DNA from: Flaviaesturariibacter aridisoli
GTDB lineage: Bacteria > Bacteroidota > Bacteroidia > Chitinophagales > Chitinophagaceae
Direction: 5' to 3'
Assembly: GCF_004343705.1 (NCBI RefSeq)
Contig: NZ_SKFH01000016.1
Coordinates: forward strand, 1 to 64,000
Length of the DNA stretch: 64,000 nucleotides
The notes under the pieces are model-generated. The model did not search any database. It saw nothing but the letters and a program-made list of their open reading frames with translations, and was not told the DNA's origin. The position numbers were made by a program, and so were the translations under genes. Positions 1 through 7,880 of this stretch are shown here, piece after piece. Position 1 is the first letter of the stretch. The number at the start of each line of letters is the position of its first letter.

Positions 1-124
1 AGCAGATCTTTTACAAGAGGCGCCGTCCGCACGCGTGCGGGCGCTTCCTTTTACACAAAAGCCGGCTGCGCCGGCCCGTGGCTGTGCCATTGTTTCAGGG
101 CGGGCGTTAGCGTAACTTCCTCAT
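1..124. other. Leader region with two GC-rich hairpins
   Basis: This stretch has no gene. It carries a perfect hairpin around 21-45 (GCGCC...GGCGC with the inner arms CCGCAC/GTGCGG) and a second, GCCGGCTGCGCCGGC, around 61-75. A TAACTTC word about 12 bases before the ATG at 125 resembles the Bacteroidota -7 box in weak form. The hairpins may be the terminator of a gene lying upstream of the window. Confidence 0.4.
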
Positions 125-694
125 ATGCTTATCGTAACCGACGCGGAGTTGACAGGGTATGTGCAGAAAAAGGAGCTCGTGACGCTGTTCCGCAGTTTCG
201 ACGAGCCCGACCTGTATGTAAGCGGGTACCTGCTCGTCTTCTCCACCGACCTGCTGCTGCTGCAACGGGAAGATGAGTTTCTCCTCAACGGCTATTCGGT
301 CCTGCGGCGCCGCGACCTGGAGGGCATCCGCTGCGGTCCCTACGAAAAAACGCTGCACAAGATCCTGCGCGCAGAAGGGGTGCTGGAAGGAACCTTCGGC
401 ATCGAGCCGCCGCTCCCGCCCGACAGCTGGCCCGACCTTTTCCGCGCACTGAAGCGCCGCGATCTGCACGTCATCGTTGAATGCGAGGAAGAAGAAGAGC
501 CCGGTTTTTTTATCGGGCCTGTGGAGCTGGTGAGCCTCCACAGCGTGGGGGTGCAGACCTACGATCCGGATGGACAGCTCGCGGGGCAATGGAGCATCAT
601 CCCCTTCGAAAACATCACGAAGGTGACCTTCGGCGACCGCTACACGACGGTGTTCCGGAAGTACCTGAAGCCGCCGCGTAAGAAAAAATCCTGA
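125..694 (+). CDS. Hypothetical protein with two similar halves
   Basis: I do not recognise this 189-residue protein. It has no signal peptide or membrane segment, so it is probably cytoplasmic. The two halves look alike: residues about 25-80 and 125-182 both run beta-rich hydrophobic strands, a short turn, a strand, then an aromatic/basic helix (ending HKILR in one and FRKYL in the other). This suggests an internal duplication of a small beta-barrel-like unit. An acidic run of five glutamates lies at about residues 121-125 and the tail is basic (PPRKKKS). The ATG follows a TAACTTC word closely, and the gene is followed after 29 bases by a membrane-protein gene in the same direction. Confidence 0.6.
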   Translation: MLIVTDAELTGYVQKKELVTLFRSFDEPDLYVSGYLLVFSTDLLLLQREDEFLLNGYSVLRRRDLEGIRCGPYEKTLHKILRAEGVLEGTFGIEPPLPPDSWPDLFRALKRRDLHVIVECEEEEEPGFFIGPVELVSLHSVGVQTYDPDGQLAGQWSIIPFENITKVTFGDRYTTVFRKYLKPPRKKKS

Positions 695-723
695 TCTTCC
701 GTTTTCCACACATTCCCAACGCT

Positions 724-1278
724 ATGAACCCTACCGAACGCATCGAAATTCCGCACAGCAAAGGAAAGCTTGTAAAACTGTTGCTGCTATCGTTGGCCTT
801 TGTGGCCGCGGGCGCCTGGCTGCTGCTGTCCCGCCCCGAAAGCGACCGCTCCATTTTCAACGACCCGGCAGCCCGCTCCGTCGCCGGGGGCCTGTCGATC
901 CTCTTTTTCGGGTGGAGCGGTTTCTTCTTCGCGCGGAAGCTGTCCGACAAGCGGCCGGCCTTTATCATCGACCGCAACGGCATCGAAGACAACAGCAGCG
1001 CCTTTCCCAACGGCTTCGTGCCCTGGACCGACATCGCGGGCTATTCCACGGTGCGGGTGATGAACCAGCAGTTCCTGATCATCAGCGTACATAACCCCGA
1101 ACAATACCTGGCGCGGCAAACGAGTTTTTTGGGGAAGCAGGGCGCCCGCCAAAACTACAAGCGCTATGGCTCCCCGCTGGCGCTGTCGTCCAACGCGCTT
1201 CCGTACAACCTGCACGAGCTGGAAAGCTTATTGCGGTTGAAGCGCGCGGAATACACCAATAACCGGGTAACCGGTTAA
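724..1278 (+). CDS. STM3941-family membrane protein
   Basis: A 184-residue protein resembling the STM3941 family, whose function is unknown. The N-terminus has the IEIPHSKGK motif seen in that family, followed by two membrane segments (about residues 18-35 and 50-68) and a soluble, beta-rich PH-like domain in the second half that should face the cytoplasm. It starts 29 bases after the preceding gene and may share its transcript. Its stop is directly opposed to the stop of the inositol monophosphatase gene, with one base between them, so the two genes converge with no room for a separate terminator. Family assignment is by recognition of the N-terminal motif and the layout only. Confidence 0.6.
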   Translation: MNPTERIEIPHSKGKLVKLLLLSLAFVAAGAWLLLSRPESDRSIFNDPAARSVAGGLSILFFGWSGFFFARKLSDKRPAFIIDRNGIEDNSSAFPNGFVPWTDIAGYSTVRVMNQQFLIISVHNPEQYLARQTSFLGKQGARQNYKRYGSPLALSSNALPYNLHELESLLRLKRAEYTNNRVTG

Positions 1279-1279
1279 T

Positions 1280-2059
1280 TTATTCCGGTGCGTTTCCTTT
1301 GACCCACTCCAGCAGCTCGTCGTGGATGACGCTGTTGGTGGCCACGATGCCGGGCTGGTAGCAATCGAAGGGATCGCCGTTGAGGCGGGTAACGCGGCCG
1401 CCGGCTTCTTCCACGATGATCCATCCGGCGGCGCTGTCCCAGGCCTGGAGCTTGTGCTCGTAGAAGCCGTCGAAGCGGCCGGCGGCTACCCAGCACAGGT
1501 CGATGGCGGCCGAGCCGAGGCGGCGCACGGGGATGCCGCGGCGGATAAAGCGCTCGAACACCTGCAGCGGCCCGTTGGGCTCGTCGAGGTAGGTGTAAGG
1601 AAAGCCGGTGACCATGCAGGCGTTGATCACCTTGTCTTTTTTAGAAACGTGGATCGGCTTGCCGTTGAGGGTGGCGCCCTTGCCGCGCTCGGCTAGGTAC
1701 AATTCGTCCATGAACGGGTTGTACACCCCGCCGAGCACCATTTTGCCTTCGTGCTCGAGGCCAATGGAAATGGCGCAGATGGGAATGTGGTGGGCGAAGT
1801 TGACAGTACCGTCGATGGGGTCGATGATCCACTTCCAGGGCGACGATTGCTCGTTGGCGCCCGACTCTTCGCTGAGGATGGCGTGGTCGGGGTGGGCGGC
1901 GCGGATGACATCCATAATCGCCTTCTCCGAGGCATGGTCCACCTCGGTCACGAGGTTGTTGATCCCCTCCTTGTTGCTCACTTCAAAGGCACGGTCGGAA
2001 AAGCTGCGGATGGCAGCGGCGCCTGCATCGATCGCCGCACGTAGGGTGGTCATTGACAT
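1280..2059 (-). CDS. Inositol monophosphatase family protein
   Basis: A 259-residue metal-dependent phosphatase of the inositol monophosphatase/SuhB family, which hydrolyses myo-inositol phosphates or related phosphate esters in the cytoplasm. The metal-binding motifs are present: SEESG around residue 68, the core DPIDGTVNFAHHIP around residue 81, and the C-terminal WDSAAGWIIVEEAGG. The length is normal for the family. The start is supported by a TATCTTTG box five bases upstream of the ATG. Members with different substrates (inositol-P, fructose-1,6-bisphosphate, PAP, histidinol-P) share these motifs, so the substrate is not settled by sequence. Confidence 0.9.
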   Translation of the reverse strand: MSMTTLRAAIDAGAAAIRSFSDRAFEVSNKEGINNLVTEVDHASEKAIMDVIRAAHPDHAILSEESGANEQSSPWKWIIDPIDGTVNFAHHIPICAISIGLEHEGKMVLGGVYNPFMDELYLAERGKGATLNGKPIHVSKKDKVINACMVTGFPYTYLDEPNGPLQVFERFIRRGIPVRRLGSAAIDLCWVAAGRFDGFYEHKLQAWDSAAGWIIVEEAGGRVTRLNGDPFDCYQPGIVATNSVIHDELLEWVKGNAPE

Positions 2060-2063
2060 GGGG

Positions 2064-2071
2064 CAAAGATA
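2064..2071 (-). promoter_or_regulatory. -7 box TATCTTTG of the inositol monophosphatase gene
   Basis: Read on the reverse strand this is TATCTTTG, an exact match to the Bacteroidota sigma-A -7 consensus TAnnTTTG. It sits five bases before the ATG, so the message would be nearly leaderless. No clear -33 TTG was found. Confidence 0.5.
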
Positions 2072-2075
2072 GGTT

Positions 2076-2128
2076 TAGGGGGTTTAGGGTTTAGAGGGGT
2101 TTAGGAGGTTTAGGAGGTTTAGGGGGCT
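2076..2128. repeat. GGTTTAG-type reiterated words
   Basis: Several direct copies of GGTTTAG with small variations (GGGTTTAG, GAGGTTTAG) lie between the phosphatase promoter and the next repeat. A shorter version of the same word set occurs at about 22552-22580, before another gene. Both are intergenic and gene-proximal. Confidence 0.6.
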
Positions 2129-2192
2129 GGCGCCAGCGACGCCTGCCGGGCGGCGTTGAGAGAAAGTTTCGTAGAAGAGCAGAAGCGTTTTG

Positions 2193-2312
2193 AACCGCGA
2201 AGAAGAGAATAAGCTGTTACGCGAAGGGCTACGAAAATGTCCCGCAAGCGGGACATGTTTATTGAAACAAAAACTTAGCGGAATAACTTCTTTCCTTTTT
2301 TTCTTCGCGGTT
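2193..2312. repeat. 120-bp palindromic element with CCGCGAAG ends and a hairpin core
   Basis: The element begins AACCGCGAAGAA and ends TTCTTCGCGGTT, a 12-bp perfect terminal inverted repeat. Its centre is a separate hairpin, TGTCCCGCAAGCGGGACA. A second copy of similar length lies at 35644-35765 with the same arms and a different central hairpin. A 65-codon reading frame that starts at its left edge is not considered a gene. Confidence 0.75.
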
Positions 2313-2399
2313 CCGACCCTTATTGCCCTTCGCCTCCTTAACCTGCTGCACTTACGAATAACATTCCGTTCACGTTTCCCGGACTAACTTGCCCTCATC

Positions 2400-3152
2400 G
2401 TGAACCTCCGGCTACTGCTCCTGTTTTCTTTTACCCTTTTGGGCGCCCTGGGCGCCTCGGCCCAGTATACGCTGAAGGGCACGGTCTACGATTCTTCCCG
2501 CAATTATGCGCTTTCCGCCGTCATCGTATCCAGCACCGCCGGCAACAGCGTGGTCACGGGTGCCGAAGGCGCGTACAGCCTGCCGGTGTCGGACAAAGAT
2601 TCGGTGTGGTTTACCTTCCTCGGCAAGCCCACGCTGAAGTATGCCGTCAAAACGATCCCCGATCTCAGCCAGTTCGACATCGCCCTGCGCGTGCCGGCCA
2701 CGGGCAGCCGCTACAAGGTGCTGAAAGAAGTGGTGGTGTATGGCCGCAACTACCGCATCGACTCGGCGCGCAACCGCCAGGAATATGCGCGGGCCTTCGA
2801 CTTCCAGCGGCCCAACCTGGGCACCATGACCTCCGTGGGCGCCGGGGGCGCGGGCATCGACGTCAACGAGCTCATCCGCCTTTTCCAGTTCCGCAAAAAC
2901 AAAAGCTCCGCCCGCTTCCAGGCCCGCCTGCTGGCCGAAGAGGAGCAGAAATATATCGACAACCGCTTCAGCAAGCCCCTCATCCGCCGCCTCACCGGCC
3001 TCACCGGCCCCGACCTCGACGCCTTCCAGGAGCGCTTCCGCCCCTCGGTGGAATTCACCCGCGGCGCCTCCGACTACGACTTCCAGACCTATATCAAACT
3101 CTGTTACGATGCCTGGATGGGAAAAACACCCGCGCCACCGGAGCAGCAATGA
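2400..3152 (+). CDS. Secreted protein with carboxypeptidase-regulatory-like domain
   Basis: A 250-residue exported protein starting at GTG. Residues 1-21 form a signal peptide ending ASAQ. Residues about 23-105 match the carboxypeptidase-regulatory-like beta-sandwich (LKGTVYDSS...A.I..S..GN...T...G.Y), common at the N-terminus of Bacteroidota outer-membrane proteins. The rest is helical and basic, with no TonB-dependent barrel, so this is the short, barrel-less type of unknown function. No ATG is available in frame nearby, and the signal peptide starts exactly at the GTG. Confidence 0.7.
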   Translation: MNLRLLLLFSFTLLGALGASAQYTLKGTVYDSSRNYALSAVIVSSTAGNSVVTGAEGAYSLPVSDKDSVWFTFLGKPTLKYAVKTIPDLSQFDIALRVPATGSRYKVLKEVVVYGRNYRIDSARNRQEYARAFDFQRPNLGTMTSVGAGGAGIDVNELIRLFQFRKNKSSARFQARLLAEEEQKYIDNRFSKPLIRRLTGLTGPDLDAFQERFRPSVEFTRGASDYDFQTYIKLCYDAWMGKTPAPPEQQ

Positions 3153-3154
3153 GT

Positions 3155-3210
3155 GACCGGTTAACCGGGTAATTAATTAACCGGTCAATCGATTAACCGG
3201 TTACCTGATT
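3155..3210. repeat. TTAACCGGTTA-type reiterated words
   Basis: Four or five copies of (T)TAACCGG(T)TA or close variants fill the space before the channel gene. The same word recurs at 1262-1278, where it forms the 3' end of the STM3941-family gene, and at 28885-28930. The word is itself palindromic. Confidence 0.6.
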
Positions 3211-3213
3211 GAT

Positions 3214-3221
3214 TATCTTTC
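3214..3221 (+). promoter_or_regulatory. -7 box TATCTTTC before the TMEM175-type gene
   Basis: TATCTTTC differs from TAnnTTTG only in the last base and lies four bases before the ATG at 3226, the same placement as other boxes in this window. Confidence 0.4.
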
Positions 3222-3225
3222 TCCC

Positions 3226-3870
3226 ATGAGTGACCATCTGCAACACGAGCTGAAAAAGGAATTCCAGCTGGAGCGCATGATCCTGTTCAGCGACGCGGTT
3301 TTTGCCATCGCCATCACCCTGCTGGCCATCGAGCTGAAGGTGCCGAAGTTTGACCGGCACGCCGTCACCGACGCGCAGCTGCGGCACCAGTTAGGGGAGA
3401 TGATCCCCGAATTCATCGGCTTCCTTGTTTCCTTCATCATCATCGGCGTGTATTGGACCGTGCACCACCGGATCTTCAGCTTCGTGGTCAACTACGACCG
3501 GCGCCTGCTCTGGATGAACCTGTATTTCCTGCTCGGCGTGGTGCTGATGCCTTTCAGCTCGGGCTTCTACAGCGAATATGTACTCAGTGGCGTCAGCACG
3601 CCGGTGATCGTTTACTGCGCCAATATCATCCTGCTGGGCGGCATGAACCTCGCCATCTGGCTGTACGTCAAAAACCCCAAGCGCGGCCTGGCCGAAGGCA
3701 TCGACGCTACCGAAGGCCGGTACTTTATCTTCCGTGCCCTCACGCCGCCGCTGATGTTTGTGCTGATGGCTATCGTGTATGCCAATGCCCCGCGCACGGC
3801 TTTCTGGATCCCGATGTGCATCCCGATCGTGCTGCGCGTAGCCAAACCGCTGTTCCTTAAGAAGCGCTGA
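3226..3870 (+). CDS. TMEM175-family (DUF1211) potassium channel-like protein
   Basis: A 214-residue integral membrane protein with the family signature FSDAVFAIAITLLAIELKVP at residues about 22-41. In characterised TMEM175 channels this FSD-containing first helix lines a potassium-selective pore. About six hydrophobic segments follow, consistent with a single six-helix repeat that would assemble as a tetramer in the inner membrane. The protein is monocistronic. Assignment to the family is firm; ion selectivity is inferred from relatives only. Confidence 0.85.
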   Translation: MSDHLQHELKKEFQLERMILFSDAVFAIAITLLAIELKVPKFDRHAVTDAQLRHQLGEMIPEFIGFLVSFIIIGVYWTVHHRIFSFVVNYDRRLLWMNLYFLLGVVLMPFSSGFYSEYVLSGVSTPVIVYCANIILLGGMNLAIWLYVKNPKRGLAEGIDATEGRYFIFRALTPPLMFVLMAIVYANAPRTAFWIPMCIPIVLRVAKPLFLKKR

Positions 3871-3980
3871 TGTCGGATGCCTGATGTCTCATATGAAAAG
3901 GATTGCTACGCGATCCTTTTTTGCTTTGCGGACGACATTGAAAAACAAATCAAACATCCGAGATCCGACATCAGACATTT
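3868..3980. repeat. Inverted-word element around a terminator-like hairpin
   Basis: Left words GATGTCGGATG and CCTGATGTC, right words CATCCGAGATCCGACATC and AGACAT form an imperfect inverted pair. Between them lies AAAGGAT-TGCTACGCG-ATCCTTTTTT, a hairpin with a T run that would end transcription of the upstream channel gene. The layout (inverted reiterated words outside, terminator inside) recurs elsewhere in this window with different words. Confidence 0.6.
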
Positions 3981-3995
3981 CTCTAAATTGCCTTC

Positions 3996-4541
3996 ATGGA
4001 ACCAGACCAACTTACCCTCGGCATCGGCACGCGCCTGCAGCATACGCAGTTCGGGCCCGGCGTCGTTACCGGCGTGCGCTTCGCCAGCTACCTCATCACG
4101 TTCATCTACCACGGCACCAAGGAGATCGACAAGAACGACAGCGCCCTCGAAGAGATCATTCCCGACAACGTATCGCCGGAGATCGAAACGCACAGCGACG
4201 TGGAGCGTTCCCTCGTGAAGATCCTGCGCCTCTGGGGCGGCATCACCGAGCCCGCTCCGCTTGGCGACCGCTGGCAAAAGGGAATGCTGCTGCTGCAGCC
4301 CGCCGACAAATCACTCAAGGCCAAGGAAGTGCCCATCGAAGACTTCTTTCACAAGATCGTGATGCTCCGCGACCGCCTGCGCGTGCTCGAGCAGCAGATC
4401 AACGCGCACAAGGTGCTCACCGACGAAGACAAGGTGAACCTGCAGCAATACATCACCCGCATCTACGGGTCGCTCACCACGTTCAACGTCCTCTTCCGCG
4501 ATAGGGATCATTGGTTTGTGGGAGAGAAAGGAAAAGAATAA
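3996..4541 (+). CDS. Conserved-looking hypothetical protein with an SH3/Tudor-like N-terminus
   Basis: A 181-residue soluble protein that I cannot name. Residues about 9-45 (GTRLQHTQFGPGVVTGV followed by beta strands) resemble the small SH3/Tudor-like modules of CarD- and UvrD-type proteins, which begin V.H..FG.G.V. The rest is helical and charged, with a likely coiled coil around residues 105-155. There is no signal peptide. The start ATG is preceded by TTGCCTTC. Nucleic-acid or RNA-polymerase contact is possible by analogy but not shown. Confidence 0.6.
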   Translation: MEPDQLTLGIGTRLQHTQFGPGVVTGVRFASYLITFIYHGTKEIDKNDSALEEIIPDNVSPEIETHSDVERSLVKILRLWGGITEPAPLGDRWQKGMLLLQPADKSLKAKEVPIEDFFHKIVMLRDRLRVLEQQINAHKVLTDEDKVNLQQYITRIYGSLTTFNVLFRDRDHWFVGEKGKE

Positions 4542-4545
4542 AGAA

Positions 4546-4615
4546 GGCAGCGCAAATGATTACATGAGTACATGAGGTAAGAGGGGAAGGCCCATTTCCT
4601 TCCCCATGTAATCTT
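4546..4615. repeat. ACATGAGTACATGA-type element with hairpin core
   Basis: GATTACATGAGTACATGA on the left and CATGTAATC on the right are inverted arms around the hairpin GGGGAAGG-CCCATTT-CCTTCCCC. It lies between convergent genes and could terminate both. The same arms frame the four-helix-bundle gene at 10.7-11.3 kb. Confidence 0.6.
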
Positions 4616-4618
4616 CCC

Positions 4619-6601
4619 TCAATACGCCAGCAGGCGCTCTACGTATTCCCCCAGTCTCGACTTCGCCATAAAATTCTTTTCCAGTTCCATATTGAAGGGC
4701 ACCGGCGTATCCAGCGAAGCGCAGCGCAGCACGGGGCCGTCGAGCCATTCGAAGCAGTTTTCCGCGATCCAGGCCGCGAGCTCGCCGCCGATGCCCCCAA
4801 TGAGCGTGTCTTCGTGCAGCAGCAGCACCTTACCGGTTTTGCGCACCGCCGCGCGGATGGCGTCGTAGTCGAGCGGAAGCAGCGTGCGCAGGTCGAGTAT
4901 CTCGATGGCGTACTCGGGGTGCGCGGCGGCGTAGTCTTCGGCCCAGTGCACGCCGGCGCCGTAGGTGATGATGCTGATGTCGTCGCCGGTGCGTACGGTG
5001 CGGGCTTTCCCGATGGGCGTTTCGTAATAGCCCTCGGGCACGGCGCCGCTCACACTGCGGTAAAGGCCCTTGTGCTCAAAGTAGATCACGGGGTTGGGGT
5101 CGTTGAAGGCCGCGATGAGCAGGCCTTTGGCGTCTTCGGGCGAGGAAGGATAAACGACTTTCAGCCCCGGTGTTTTTACAAACCAGGCTTCGTTGCTCTG
5201 GCTGTGGAACGGGCCGGCGCCCACGCCGCCGCCGGTAGGCATGCGGATCACTACGTCGGCATTCTGGCCCCAGCGGTAGTGGATCTTGGCGAGGTTGTTC
5301 ACGATCTGGTTGAAGCCTACGGTGGCGAAGTCGGCAAACTGCATTTCCATCATCGCCTTGAACCCTTCGAGCGAAAGGCCGAGGGCCGCACCTACGATGG
5401 CGCTTTCGCAGAGCGGCGTGTTGCGCACGCGCTCCTTGCCGAACGTTTCCACAAACCCCTCGGTGATCTTGAAGGCGCCGCCGTATTCGGCGATGTCCTG
5501 TCCCATCAGCACGAGGTTGCTGTGGCGCTCCATGGATTGGTGGAGGCCTTCCTTCAAAGCATCAATAAACCGAAGCTCGCGTCCCCCTTCCCCCCGCGAT
5601 GGGGCCAGGGAATGGGCCGGGTGGGGCGCATACACGTCGTTCACTTCCTTTTTCGTATCCACCACGATCGGTGCCGAGTCGAAGCCGATCTTCAGCTCGC
5701 TTTCGATCTTCAGCTTGTATTCGTTCCGTATTTCTTCAATGCTGCTGTAATCGAGAATACCTTCTTCGTGCAGCCAGCGTTCGTAGTTGGTGATGGGGTC
5801 TTTCTCCGCCCATTCGTCGAAGAGCTCCTTGGGTACGTATTTCGTTCCCGAGGCTTCTTCGTGGCCCCGCATGCGGAAGGTCATGCACTCTACGAGGAAG
5901 GGCTTCTGCTCGCGGAGGCAATAGTCGCGCACCCCCTTGATGGTGTCGTAGACCGTAAGAATGTTATTGCCGTCGATCACCACGCTTTCCATACCGTAGC
6001 CTTTGGCGCGGTCGGAAAGCTGGGCGCAGCGGTACTGCTCGCGCACGGGAGTAGAAAGGCCGTAGCCGTTGTTTTCGATAATGAAAATGACCGGCAGGTC
6101 CCACACGGCGGCGGTGTTGAGGGCCTCGTGAAAGTCGCCTTCGGAGGTGCCGCCGTCGCCGGTAAAGGCGAGTGACACTTTTTGTTCCTTCCGAAGCTTG
6201 TGCGCCAGGGCCACGCCGTCGGCGATGGCGAGCTGGGGGCCAAGGTGGGAGATCATGCCGCAGATATGGTGCTCGCGGGTGCCGAAGTGAAAGGAGCGCT
6301 CGCGGCCGAGCGAATAGCCGTCCTGTGCGCCCTGCCATTGCTTGAAGAGGCGGCTCAGCGGCATATTGCGGGTGGTGAACACACCGAGGTTGCGGTGCAG
6401 GGGCATCACCCACTCGTCGGGCTGCAGCGCCATGGTGGCGCCAACGGCGATGGCCTCCTGCCCGATGCCGCTGAACCACTTCGAAATGCGGCCCTGCCGC
6501 AGCAGCACGAGCATCTTCTCCTCGATGAGGCGCGGCCAGAGCAGCTTCTTATAGATATCGGTCAGCTGGCCGGCATCGAGGCCGCGGCGTTGAAACTCCA
6601 T
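4619..6601 (-). CDS. 2-oxoacid dehydrogenase E1, alpha/beta fusion
   Basis: A 660-residue thiamine-diphosphate enzyme in which the alpha and beta E1 subunits are joined in one chain. It decarboxylates a 2-oxoacid and passes the acyl group to the lipoyl E2 of a pyruvate or branched-chain 2-oxoacid dehydrogenase complex. Residues 1-320 are the alpha part, with the ThDP motif GDGGTSEGD...NN at about 149-178; residues 342-660 are the beta part with its transketolase-like pyrimidine and C-terminal domains. Residues about 327-340 of the linker (HPAHSLAPSRGEGG) are encoded by an inserted dispersed repeat. The substrate cannot be fixed; no E2 or E3 gene is in the window. Confidence 0.88.
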   Translation of the reverse strand: MEFQRRGLDAGQLTDIYKKLLWPRLIEEKMLVLLRQGRISKWFSGIGQEAIAVGATMALQPDEWVMPLHRNLGVFTTRNMPLSRLFKQWQGAQDGYSLGRERSFHFGTREHHICGMISHLGPQLAIADGVALAHKLRKEQKVSLAFTGDGGTSEGDFHEALNTAAVWDLPVIFIIENNGYGLSTPVREQYRCAQLSDRAKGYGMESVVIDGNNILTVYDTIKGVRDYCLREQKPFLVECMTFRMRGHEEASGTKYVPKELFDEWAEKDPITNYERWLHEEGILDYSSIEEIRNEYKLKIESELKIGFDSAPIVVDTKKEVNDVYAPHPAHSLAPSRGEGGRELRFIDALKEGLHQSMERHSNLVLMGQDIAEYGGAFKITEGFVETFGKERVRNTPLCESAIVGAALGLSLEGFKAMMEMQFADFATVGFNQIVNNLAKIHYRWGQNADVVIRMPTGGGVGAGPFHSQSNEAWFVKTPGLKVVYPSSPEDAKGLLIAAFNDPNPVIYFEHKGLYRSVSGAVPEGYYETPIGKARTVRTGDDISIITYGAGVHWAEDYAAAHPEYAIEILDLRTLLPLDYDAIRAAVRKTGKVLLLHEDTLIGGIGGELAAWIAENCFEWLDGPVLRCASLDTPVPFNMELEKNFMAKSRLGEYVERLLAY

Positions 6602-6628
6602 ATAGCGCTATTTTGGGGCCCAAAAGTA

Positions 6629-6970
6629 TCAATCCCCCTTCACAATACGGTCGATGAGCAGGGAAAGTGCCGCAACGGCGAAACCTACCGCCAACGGGCG
6701 GGCCCAGCCAATGATGTCGAAACCGGGAATGTAGCGGTCGCTGACCCTGATCAGCAGCACGTTGGCAGCGGTGAGTACAAGGATCAGCGTATACACCGTG
6801 ACGGGGAAGCGCTTCGTCACCTGCCCGGGCTTGACGAAGCTGTCGAGCAGGGCGATCACAACGGCCGCCAGCAGCGTGCCCGCCGGGTCGCGAAGCTGGC
6901 TGCCGGGCATGTACCAGAAAAGAAAATAAGCCAGCGCCGCCGGTATGAAAAAACGAAGCAGAAAGTTCAT
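6629..6970 (-). CDS. Phage-holin-4-family (YvlD-like) small membrane protein
   Basis: A 113-residue protein with four hydrophobic helices separated by short loops, matching the phage holin 4 superfamily/YvlD layout (N-terminal helix, GTLLAAVVIALLDSFVKP second helix, conserved LLIDRIVKGD end). Despite the family name there is no phage gene nearby, and chromosomal members are of unknown function. It lies 27 bases upstream of the E1 fusion gene on the same strand and may be co-transcribed. Confidence 0.65.
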   Translation of the reverse strand: MNFLLRFFIPAALAYFLFWYMPGSQLRDPAGTLLAAVVIALLDSFVKPGQVTKRFPVTVYTLILVLTAANVLLIRVSDRYIPGFDIIGWARPLAVGFAVAALSLLIDRIVKGD

Positions 6971-6989
6971 GGGGGCGGAAGATAGAGAT

Positions 6990-7080
6990 ACCGAATGAAT
7001 AATGTTTAATATTTAATGACTAATAGGTAAGGAAGGGAAAGCCCATTAAACATTCGCAATTATTGATTAAACATTATTCA
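6990..7080. repeat. TTATTCAATA-type reiterated words
   Basis: Inverted copies of GAATAATG/CATTATTCAAT and ATTAAACATT surround a short GGAAGGGAAAGCCC core. The right arm overlaps the 3' end of the dsbA-like gene. Larger copies of the same word family lie at 37430-37530 and 40690-40790. Confidence 0.55.
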
Positions 7081-7762
7081 ATGCCCGCTCCAGGCGGGCT
7101 TCCAGGTCATCGTAGTGTGTATAACCACTGGCGAGCAGGTAAAACCTGAGGTCGTCTACCTGTAGTAATACGGCCGGGAAGCCGGTTACCTGCAGCTGTT
7201 GCACGAGCGAGAATTCGTACAGCGCCTGGTCGCGGTATTCTTCGGAAGAAAGCCTGGTATAGAAATCGTCTTCGCTGATGCCGTACTTCGGCAGCAGGTG
7301 GCGATAGGCCTCGGGGTCGGTGAGGTCGCGGCCCTCGAAGTTGAGCGCATACTGCAGGTCAGACGCGATCTCCACCTGCCGCTCCGGCGCGGCTTCCTTC
7401 AGGATGCATAGCGCAATGGCCGGCATCGTGGAGTCGGGAAACCAATCCGTGTCGTCGGGGTGAAACACGTGCCACAGGAAGTCTTCACCGAACCTGACGC
7501 CGGTAAGCTCCTCCACGCGCGTATACGCCGTCTGGATGTATTTTGCAATGGGCCCGAAATGCTGCGGCGTCTCCGGCCGGATCATGCCGCCCGACAGCAC
7601 CTCAAAACGAAGCTTGTCCTTGTACTCTTCGGCCAGTCGCTTGATGACCGGCGAAAAGCCGTAGCACCAACCACACCAAGCATCGTAACAGTAATAAACG
7701 GCCCCCTGTCCCCCGAAGGGGGCACTCAGGTTTGATGCGTCTTCCTTGTTTTCCACGTTCAT
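7067..7762 (-). CDS. DsbA-family thioredoxin-fold protein
   Basis: A 231-residue protein of the DsbA/FrnE-like group, with the redox motif CGWC at residues 30-33 in the context YYCYDAWCGWCYGF, followed by the helical insertion typical of DsbA proteins. No signal peptide is evident, so a cytoplasmic oxidoreductase role is likely. The start at 7762 is chosen over a longer upstream frame that has an unrelated N-terminus. Residues about 12-21 (LSAPFGGQGA) come from a dispersed repeat in the gene start; relatives normally begin a few residues before the YCYDA motif. It lies downstream of polA on the same strand. Confidence 0.8.
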   Translation of the reverse strand: MNVENKEDASNLSAPFGGQGAVYYCYDAWCGWCYGFSPVIKRLAEEYKDKLRFEVLSGGMIRPETPQHFGPIAKYIQTAYTRVEELTGVRFGEDFLWHVFHPDDTDWFPDSTMPAIALCILKEAAPERQVEIASDLQYALNFEGRDLTDPEAYRHLLPKYGISEDDFYTRLSSEEYRDQALYEFSLVQQLQVTGFPAVLLQVDDLRFYLLASGYTHYDDLEARLERALNNV

Positions 7763-7880
7763 TTTACAATAACTCCAAAAATACAGATGGGTCGCTGCGC
7801 GAACCATTTGTCAACTTTAAGAATAGCCCAGATCAATTAAGCAACTTCGGCCTAAGTGTCCCCTTCGGGGGACAGGGGGC
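7701..7880. repeat. 180-bp element with 30-bp inverted ends, spanning the polA stop to the dsbA-like start
   Basis: The left end 7701-7730 (GCCCCCTGTCCCCCGAAG...) and the right end 7851-7880 are inverted copies with two mismatches over 30 bases. The right end finishes at the last base of the polA stop codon; the left end lies in the coding start of the dsbA-like gene. A pair in the same arrangement, 182 bp long with an unrelated interior, lies between recA and uvrB. Confidence 0.75.

Noticed and set aside
2190-2387. 65-codon plus-strand frame in the gap before the secreted carboxypeptidase-regulatory-domain protein
   Set aside because: It coincides with the 120-bp palindromic element and its hairpin. 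The sequence lacks a family or domain and its start lies at the repeat arm.
6629-6970. Prophage remnant because of a holin-family protein
   Set aside because: No other phage gene, integrase, attachment site or change in base composition is visible. The family also contains chromosomal membrane proteins.
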